The translations under genes were made by a program, and so were the position numbers. DNA of 11,459 nt from Acidobacteriota bacterium (GTDB lineage Bacteria > Acidobacteriota > Vicinamibacteria > Vicinamibacterales > Vicinamibacteraceae). The stretch spans positions 1 to 11,459 of the forward strand of contig JACDAO010000728.1 in NCBI GenBank assembly GCA_013695405.1, given 5' to 3'. Shown piece after piece: positions 6,503 through 11,459 of this stretch; positions within the stretch are counted from its first letter, which is position 1, and every line of letters starts with the position of its first letter. The notes under the pieces were generated by a model. It was given only the letters and a program-made list of their open reading frames with translations. It had not been told where the DNA came from and made no database searches.

Positions 6503-8088
6503 GCGCCGTCGCGCTCGGCGTCGCCGCTGCCACCCTCGGCCGACAGTTCGAGCACCGCGTCCCCGAGGTAGGTGAGCAGGTCCGAGGCGGTGAGCGCGAC
6601 CTCGCCGAGGTCGGCCATCGCCAGGTCGCCGGCGTGCCCATGCAGGTATACGCCGAGCCTGGTCGCGCCCTCGGCATCGAGCAACTGCCCGAACCAGCCG
6701 GCGATGACGCCGGTCAGCACGTCGCCGGTGCCGCCGGTCGCCATGCCCGGGTTGCCGGTCAGGTTGATGGCGATGCGGCCCTCGGGCGCCGCCACCAGGG
6801 TGCGGTGGCCCTTCAAGACCACGTGTACCTGGTGCTGCTCGGCGAAGGTCCGCGCCGCGGTGACGCGGTCCTGCTGCACATCTTCTGTGGAGATCCCCAT
6901 CAGGCGCGCCATCTCGCCCGGATGCGGCGTGATGATCACGTCCAGGCCGTCGCGCCCCGCCAGCAGGTGCACGTCGTGGCCAGCGAAGGCGTTCAAGGCA
7001 TCGGCATCGAGCACCACCGGCACGCCGGCCCGCTCGAACAACGCGTGCACGAAGGCCTGCACGCGCGGACCGGTGCCGAGGCCGGGACCGATCGCCATGA
7101 TGTCAGCCTGCACCGCCAGCACGCGCTCAACGGCCTCCTCGGTGACCTGACCGTCCTCGTCCTCCGGCAATCCAACGGTCATGTACTCAGGCGCCATCGC
7201 CGCGAGAATTGGCTGCACCGATCGCGGCGTGGCCACGGTGACCAGGCCCGCGCCAGACCGCAGCGCGGCCATCGCCGCCAGGTGCGCCGCGCCGCTCTTG
7301 CCGAGCGAGCCGGCGACGATCAGCACTCGGCCGAACTCACCCTTGTGGGCGTCTGGATCGCGCGGCTCGAGCAGCGACTGGACCAGGTTCCGGGTGATGA
7401 CCTCGGTGTACGCGCCGTCGATCCGTTCGAGCACCACGTCCGGGATGCCGATGTCGGCCACCACCAGCTCGCCACAGAGGCGCTGCGCCGGTGGCAGGAT
7501 ATGGCAGATTTTCGGGGCCGCCAGCGTCACCGTCAGCACCGCACGTACCGCTTCGCCGTTGACCGCGTGGGTGTCCGCGAGCAGACCGCTGGGCACGTCG
7601 ACGGACACGACGGGAATGCCGCTGCCATTGAGGTCGCCGACGATGGTCGGGTACATGCCCTGGAGGGGTTCGCGCAAGCCGGTGCCGAACATCGCGTCGA
7701 CGATCACGTCGCAGGTCGAGATCTCGGAAAAATGCAGTTCCCAGGCCTGTTCGTCACCAATCTCGACCACCGATACGCCGAGGCGCCCGAGCACCTCGAG
7801 ATTGTGGCGGGCATCGCCGCGGACGTCGGCCAGCCTGCCGATCACGAACACCGGTACCTCGACGACGCGTTCGAGCAAGGTGCGAGCGATCACGAAGCCG
7901 TCGCCGCCGTTGTTGCCCTGCCCGGCCAGCACCGCGACGCGGCGGCCTGCCAACCCCTGAAACGACGCCTCGATCGCCGCGACCACCTGGCGACCGGCGT
8001 TCTCCATCAACACCAGCGAGGGGATGCCCAGTTCCACGATCGTGACCCGGTCGGCCTCTCGCATCTGTGCGGCGCTCAGGACTCGCAT
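6499..8088 (-). CDS. nnrD: bifunctional NAD(P)HX epimerase / ADP-dependent dehydratase
   Basis: A 529-aa fusion that repairs hydrated NAD(P)H. The N-terminal YjeF_N domain (about 1-215) is the NAD(P)HX epimerase, with EADRVTIVELGIPSLVLMEN, the GQGNNGGDG loop (56-64) and VDVPSGL. The C-terminal carbohydrate-kinase-like domain (about 230-515) is the dehydratase, with KGEFGRVLIVAGS, VLDADALNA, ITPHPGEMARL, VVLKGHRTLV and the nucleotide-binding GNPGMATGGTGDVLTG (catalytic Asp about 456). Both halves look complete. I start at ATG 8088 (MRVLSAAQMREADR) because this gives the normal YjeF N-terminus; an upstream extension to 8133 adds an atypical Arg-rich lead. There is no Shine-Dalgarno site. It diverges from the aminotransferase gene and is coupled to tsaE by a GTGA overlap. 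Confidence 0.95.
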   Translation of the reverse strand: MRVLSAAQMREADRVTIVELGIPSLVLMENAGRQVVAAIEASFQGLAGRRVAVLAGQGNNGGDGFVIARTLLERVVEVPVFVIGRLADVRGDARHNLEVLGRLGVSVVEIGDEQAWELHFSEISTCDVIVDAMFGTGLREPLQGMYPTIVGDLNGSGIPVVSVDVPSGLLADTHAVNGEAVRAVLTVTLAAPKICHILPPAQRLCGELVVADIGIPDVVLERIDGAYTEVITRNLVQSLLEPRDPDAHKGEFGRVLIVAGSLGKSGAAHLAAMAALRSGAGLVTVATPRSVQPILAAMAPEYMTVGLPEDEDGQVTEEAVERVLAVQADIMAIGPGLGTGPRVQAFVHALFERAGVPVVLDADALNAFAGHDVHLLAGRDGLDVIITPHPGEMARLMGISTEDVQQDRVTAARTFAEQHQVHVVLKGHRTLVAAPEGRIAINLTGNPGMATGGTGDVLTGVIAGWFGQLLDAEGATRLGVYLHGHAGDLAMADLGEVALTASDLLTYLGDAVLELSAEGGSGDAERDGA

Positions 8089-8098
8089 GCTGTGGCGC

Positions 8099-8104
8099 AG
8101 AGTA
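8099..8104 (-). promoter_or_regulatory. possible -10 box (TACTCT, reverse strand) for nnrD-tsaE
   Basis: Reading the minus strand, TACTCT fits the loose TANNNT -10 pattern and ends ten bases before the nnrD ATG, so a transcript would have only a few leader bases. It lies in the 84-base divergent gap with the aminotransferase gene. Support is positional and weak. Confidence 0.25.
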
Positions 8105-8158
8105 GACCGTCGCCACCCGCGGGCCAAGCGCAAAGTACGCGGTCGGCCGCCGGTCTGC

Positions 8159-8164
8159 TACGCT
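8159..8164 (+). promoter_or_regulatory. possible -10 box (TACGCT) for the aminotransferase gene
   Basis: TACGCT fits TANNNT and ends eight bases before the GTG at 8173, predicting a leaderless or nearly leaderless message. No Shine-Dalgarno site precedes the start. No clear -35 is seen. Together with the opposing TACTCT it would make the 84-base gap a compact divergent promoter. Confidence 0.3.
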
Positions 8165-8172
8165 CGTCAGCC

Positions 8173-9042
8173 GTGGCGATCGCGGTCGACATCGATGGAA
8201 CGATCCACGGGCCGCACGATGCCCGGATCTCGGTCTTCGATCACGGCTTCCTGTTCGGGGACGGCGTCTACGAGGTGCTGCGTACGTACCGCCAGCGGCC
8301 GTTCCTGTATGCGGCGCACATGGCGCGGCTGCGTGCCTCGGCCGGCCAAATCGCGCTGCACTGTCCGCTGACAGACGAGGCGATGCGCGGGCGGATCGAC
8401 GCGACCATCGCGGCGGCGGCGGTGCCCGGCGAGGCGTACATCCGGATCCTGCTGACCCGAGGCGTTGGCGACATCGTCTACGACCCGGCTGCGTGCCCGG
8501 TGCCGACCGTGGTCATCATCGTCAAGCCGCACCTCGAGGTCAGCGACGTCGCCCGCGCCGACGGCGTCGTCGTCGCGCTGGTGTCGGTGGTCCGCAATCA
8601 CCCCGACAGCGTCAACCCGGTGATCAAGTCGAACAACCTGCTCAACAACGCGCTGGCGATGCAGCAAGCGTACGCGGCCGGCGCCTTCGAGGCGCTGATG
8701 CAGAACCACCGCGGTGAACTGTGCGAGTGCGCGCAGTCGAACCTGTTCGTGGTCCGGGCCGACGCCGTGCTGACCCCACCGGTAAGTGCAGGGTTGCTGG
8801 TCGGGGTGACCCGCGGCTTCGTGCTTGCGCTGGCGGCTGGACTGGGGCTGGAGGCGGGTGAGGCGGTGCTGCGCGAGGCCGACCTCGACTCGGTCGACGA
8901 AGCATTCCTCACCAGCACGACCCGCGAGATCGTGCCGGTGGTGCGAATTGGCGATCACGTGGTCGGCGGCGGCCGTCCCGGGCCCGTCACGCGGCGCTTG
9001 GTCGACGCATTCGCAGCGGCGGTGGCAGACCGTCTGGGCTGA
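8173..9042 (+). CDS. class IV PLP-dependent aminotransferase (IlvE-like)
   Basis: A 289-aa fold-type IV aminotransferase. Visible signatures are VFDHGFLFGDGVYEVLRTY near the N-terminus, YIRILLTRGVGDIVYDPAACPVPTVVII, the PLP lysine Lys152 in VIKSNNLLNNALAMQQA, ECAQSNLFVV, and TSTTREIVPV followed by GRPGPVTRRL. The TRGVGD and EIVPV...GPVT stretches are closest to IlvE-type branched-chain aminotransferases. D-amino-acid aminotransferase and aminodeoxychorismate lyase share the fold and cannot be excluded, so no symbol is given. The GTG start at 8173 gives a typical short N-terminus. An open frame extends far upstream, but only as the antisense of nnrD. The gene is convergent with gcvP, with a repeat-filled gap between them. 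Confidence 0.88.
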   Translation: MAIAVDIDGTIHGPHDARISVFDHGFLFGDGVYEVLRTYRQRPFLYAAHMARLRASAGQIALHCPLTDEAMRGRIDATIAAAAVPGEAYIRILLTRGVGDIVYDPAACPVPTVVIIVKPHLEVSDVARADGVVVALVSVVRNHPDSVNPVIKSNNLLNNALAMQQAYAAGAFEALMQNHRGELCECAQSNLFVVRADAVLTPPVSAGLLVGVTRGFVLALAAGLGLEAGEAVLREADLDSVDEAFLTSTTREIVPVVRIGDHVVGGGRPGPVTRRLVDAFAAAVADRLG

Positions 9043-9062
9043 CACACCTACGAGTGCCCGTT

Positions 9063-9080
9063 GGCCGGACAAGTCCGGCC
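9063..9080. terminator. perfect hairpin GGCCGGA-CAAG-TCCGGCC, probable terminator
   Basis: A 7-base-pair GC-rich stem with a 4-base loop begins 20 bases after the aminotransferase stop. It lacks a T-tract. It is formed by the first repeat unit plus sequence just before it, and lies between convergent genes, so it could act in both directions. Confidence 0.5.
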
Positions 9081-9158
9081 GCTACGATCTGCCAAATCTG
9101 GCCGCTACGATCTGCCAAGTCCGGCCGCTCCGTGGATCCGACAAGTCCGGCCGCTACG
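9070..9158. repeat. imperfect 23-base tandem repeat, four units
   Basis: Four consecutive units begin CAAGTCCGGCCGCT or a near variant. Unit 1 is 9070-9092 and unit 2 is 9093-9115; both are 23 bases ending CTACGATCTGC and differ at two positions. Unit 3 is 9116-9141 (26 bases, diverged second half containing GGATCC). Unit 4 is 9142-9158 (truncated, ending CTACG). The array fills most of the 111-base gap between the convergent aminotransferase and gcvP genes. The last unit contains the gcvP stop codon (TAG on the minus strand, 9156-9154). No gene is seen in this gap. It resembles REP-type intergenic repeats, but its origin is unknown. Confidence 0.85.
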
Positions 9159-11459
9159 CCAGGGCGTCTTCGTACTCGCTGATCGGCGGGCAGGCGCAGA
9201 TCAGGTTGCGGTCGCCGAACGGGTTGTCGATGCGGCCGACCGCCGGCCAGGTCTTGTGGGTGCGCAGGTACGGCAGCGGAAAGGCCGCGACGCTGCGCGG
9301 ATAGGGCCGCGTCCACTCGTCGGCCATCACCACCGCGGCGGTGTGCGGCGCGTGCTTGAGCACGTTGTCGCGGCGGTCGACGCGTCCGTCGATGACCGCC
9401 TCGATCTCGGCGCGAATCGCCAGCATCGCCTCGCAGAAGCGATCGAGTTCGTCGCGGCTCTCGCTCTCCGTGGGCTCGATCATCAGCGTCCCGGGCACGG
9501 GGAACGACACCGTCGGCGCGTGGAAGCCGTAATCCATCAGGCGCTTGGCGACGTCCATCTCGTCGATGCCCGAGGCCTGCTTGAGCGGCCGCAGGTCGAG
9601 GATCAACTCGTGGGCGACGCGGCCGGCGCGGCCGGTGTAGAGCACCGGGTAGGCGTGCTCGAGCCGGGCCTTGATGTAGTTGGCGTTGAGGATCGCGTAC
9701 CGGGTCGCCTCGGTCATGCCCTCCCCGCCGAGCAGGCACATGTACGCGTACGAGATCAGCAGGATGCTGGCACTGCCCCACGGCGCCGCGGCAACGGCGT
9801 GAATGCCGTCGTCGCCGCCGGTGCAGATCACCGGGTGGGCCGGCAGGTACGCGGCCAGGTGCGCCGCGACGCCAATCGGCCCCATGCCCGGTCCGCCGCC
9901 GCCGTGCGGAATCGCAAAGGTCTTGTGGAGATTGAGATGGCAGACGTCGGCGCCGATCAGCGCCGGACTGGTCAGGCCGACCTGCGCGTTCATGTTGGCG
10001 CCGTCCATGTACACCTGCCCGCCGTGCGCGTGCACGACCTCGCAAATCTCGCGAATCGCGTCCTCGTACACGCCGTGAGTCGACGGATAGGTCACCATCA
10101 GCGCCGCCAGGGTGCTGGCGTGCTGGGCGGCCTTGGCCCGCAGATCGGCGAGGTCGACGTTGCCCTGCCCGTCGCAGGCGACCACCACGACCTTCATCCC
10201 GGCCATCACCGCGCTGGCCGGGTTGGTGCCGTGTGCCGAGGAGGGGATCAGCGCGACGGTGCGACGCGCGTCGCCGCGAGCCCGATGCCAGGCGCGAATC
10301 ACCATCAGGCCGGCCAGCTCACCCTGCGCCCCGGAGTTCGGCTGCAGCGAGACCGAGGCGAACCCGGTGATGTCGCACAGCATCCGCTCGAGGTCGCGGA
10401 AGACTGCCTGGTAGCCTTCGGCCTGATCGACAGGCACGAACGGGTGCAGGGTGGAGAATCCAGGCCAGGTAATCGGCAGCATCTCGGCGGCCGCGTTCAG
10501 CTTCATGGTGCACGAGCCCAGCGGGATCATCGAGGTGTCGAGGCCGATGTCACGCCGCTCGAGATGACGGATGTAGCGGGTGATCTGCAGTTCCGACCGG
10601 TGGGTCGTGAACACCGGATGGGTCAGGAACGGCGAGGTCCGGCGCAGTCCGCCGGGCAGCGGCGAGGGCGCGTCCTCGACGATCTGCGTGCCACGCTCGC
10701 TGACCTTCGCAAACACGTTCAGGATCGCTGACACGTCCTCGGCGGTGGTGGTCTCGTCGAGGCTGATGCCGACCGCGTCCGGGAACCAGCGGAAATTCAG
10801 GCGCGCGGTGTCGGCGGTCACCCGCAGCAGGTCGAGCGGCACGCCGGAGATCTTCAGCGTGTCGAAGAAGGCGGTGTTGTGCTGGACCAGGCCGAGCGCC
10901 TGCAGACCGGTCGCCAGTTGCGAAGCGCGGGCATGAATCCGGCCGGCGATCGCCGCCAGCCCGTCGGCGCCGTGATAGACCGCGTAGAACCCGGCGATGT
11001 TGGCGAGCAAGGCCTGGGCCGTGCAGATGTTCGAGGTCGCCTTCTCTCGCCGGATGTGTTGCTCGCGCGTCTGCAACGCCATCCGGTAGGCCGAGCCCCC
11101 CTGGCTGTCCACCGAGACACCGATCAGCCGCCCTGGCGCCTGACGCACGAACGCCTCGCGGGTGGCGAAGAACGCCGCGTGCGGCCCGCCGTAGCCAAGC
11201 GGCACGCCGAAGCGCTGCGCCGAGCCGTACACGATGTCGGCCCCGAGCTCACCGGGCGGCACCAGCAGGGTCAGGGCGAGCAGATCCGAGCCGACCGCGA
11301 CCAGCGCGCCGACGGCGTGCGCCGCCGCGATCACCGGCGCGATGTCGCGCACCTCACCGCCGCCGTCGGGGTACTGGAGCAGCACCCCGAACACATCATC
11401 GGCAATCGCCAGATGCTCGGCGCCGACCGACTCGACCTGCAGGCCGAGTGGTTCGGCAC
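9154..11459 (-). CDS. gcvP: glycine dehydrogenase (decarboxylating), P-protein, 5' end outside window
   Basis: The last 767 or so codons of the full-length (fused alpha-beta type) glycine cleavage P-protein, which decarboxylates glycine with PLP and passes the aminomethyl group to lipoyl H-protein. The frame stays open to the window edge, where it reads [16 protein letters not shown]; roughly 200 N-terminal residues are missing. Hallmarks are [92 protein letters not shown] and the PLP lysine motif [18 protein letters not shown] (Lys codon at 9924-9922). The C-terminus is EYEDALA, with the TAG stop placed inside the last unit of a tandem repeat. gcvT and gcvH are not in the window. Many bacteria split this protein in two; here it is a single chain. 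Confidence 0.97.
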   Translation of the reverse strand, partial: AEPLGLQVESVGAEHLAIADDVFGVLLQYPDGGGEVRDIAPVIAAAHAVGALVAVGSDLLALTLLVPPGELGADIVYGSAQRFGVPLGYGGPHAAFFATREAFVRQAPGRLIGVSVDSQGGSAYRMALQTREQHIRREKATSNICTAQALLANIAGFYAVYHGADGLAAIAGRIHARASQLATGLQALGLVQHNTAFFDTLKISGVPLDLLRVTADTARLNFRWFPDAVGISLDETTTAEDVSAILNVFAKVSERGTQIVEDAPSPLPGGLRRTSPFLTHPVFTTHRSELQITRYIRHLERRDIGLDTSMIPLGSCTMKLNAAAEMLPITWPGFSTLHPFVPVDQAEGYQAVFRDLERMLCDITGFASVSLQPNSGAQGELAGLMVIRAWHRARGDARRTVALIPSSAHGTNPASAVMAGMKVVVVACDGQGNVDLADLRAKAAQHASTLAALMVTYPSTHGVYEDAIREICEVVHAHGGQVYMDGANMNAQVGLTSPALIGADVCHLNLHKTFAIPHGGGGPGMGPIGVAAHLAAYLPAHPVICTGGDDGIHAVAAAPWGSASILLISYAYMCLLGGEGMTEATRYAILNANYIKARLEHAYPVLYTGRAGRVAHELILDLRPLKQASGIDEMDVAKRLMDYGFHAPTVSFPVPGTLMIEPTESESRDELDRFCEAMLAIRAEIEAVIDGRVDRRDNVLKHAPHTAAVVMADEWTRPYPRSVAAFPLPYLRTHKTWPAVGRIDNPFGDRNLICACPPISEYEDALA

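Noticed and set aside
6463..8172. Plus-strand open frame running from 6463 into the aminotransferase, suggesting a giant fusion
   Set aside because: The upstream part is antisense to nnrD and tsaE and shows no protein-family features; the aminotransferase signature begins only at about 8173.
9070..9158. CRISPR array
   Set aside because: Units are directly abutting with no spacers of constant length, only four copies exist, and no cas genes are present.
9061..10731. 556-codon plus-strand open frame opposite gcvP
   Set aside because: It is antisense to clear gcvP coding sequence with Arg/His/Gly-rich shadow composition.

Overview
This is a GC-rich bacterial chromosomal window with densely packed genes, frequent GTG starts, 4-base stop/start overlaps and almost no non-coding DNA. 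The gene content is mostly housekeeping: Sec translocation, guanine nucleotide synthesis, NAD(P)HX repair, tRNA t6A synthesis, a class IV aminotransferase and glycine cleavage. These sit beside a tandem pair of exported LmbE/PIG-L-type deacetylases and a GntR/LacI hybrid regulator. This combination suits Acidobacteriota (Vicinamibacteria-like), but that is a low-confidence guess from composition and content alone. No rRNA, tRNA, CRISPR array, insertion sequence or phage gene was seen.

Layout. Positions 1-1745 (+) hold the last 70 codons of secA, whose stop overlaps the GTG start of guaB (IMP dehydrogenase). Positions 1802-3598 (+) hold two adjacent, equal-length (297 aa) secreted PIG-L deacetylase paralogs, about 81% identical by my count and 9 bases apart. 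The first is preceded by a TACAAT box placed for a leaderless transcript. Positions 3648-4796 (-) encode a GntR-type winged-helix regulator with a LacI-like sugar-binding domain. It converges on the deacetylases and is separated from them by a GC-rich hairpin. A short AT-rich divergent control region (about 4797-4956) with inverted repeats follows. Positions 4957-6062 (+) hold a HAD-IB phosphatase translationally overlapped with a 94-aa three-helix membrane protein. Positions 6065-8088 (-) hold nnrD and tsaE, also joined by a GTGA overlap. Positions 8173-9042 (+) encode a class IV PLP aminotransferase that diverges from nnrD. Positions 9154-11459 (-) hold gcvP, cut at its 5' end by the window edge. 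The 111-base gap between the aminotransferase and gcvP is filled by an imperfect 23-base tandem repeat whose last unit contains the gcvP stop codon.

How it fits together. secA-guaB, HAD-membrane protein and nnrD-tsaE each look like translationally coupled pairs. The most speculative but most interesting stretch is 1802-6062: two periplasm-directed carbohydrate N-deacetylase-type enzymes, a sugar-sensing-type regulator, a small-molecule phosphatase and a small SemiSWEET/YgjV-like membrane protein. These could form an amino-sugar handling module, but only their adjacency supports that.
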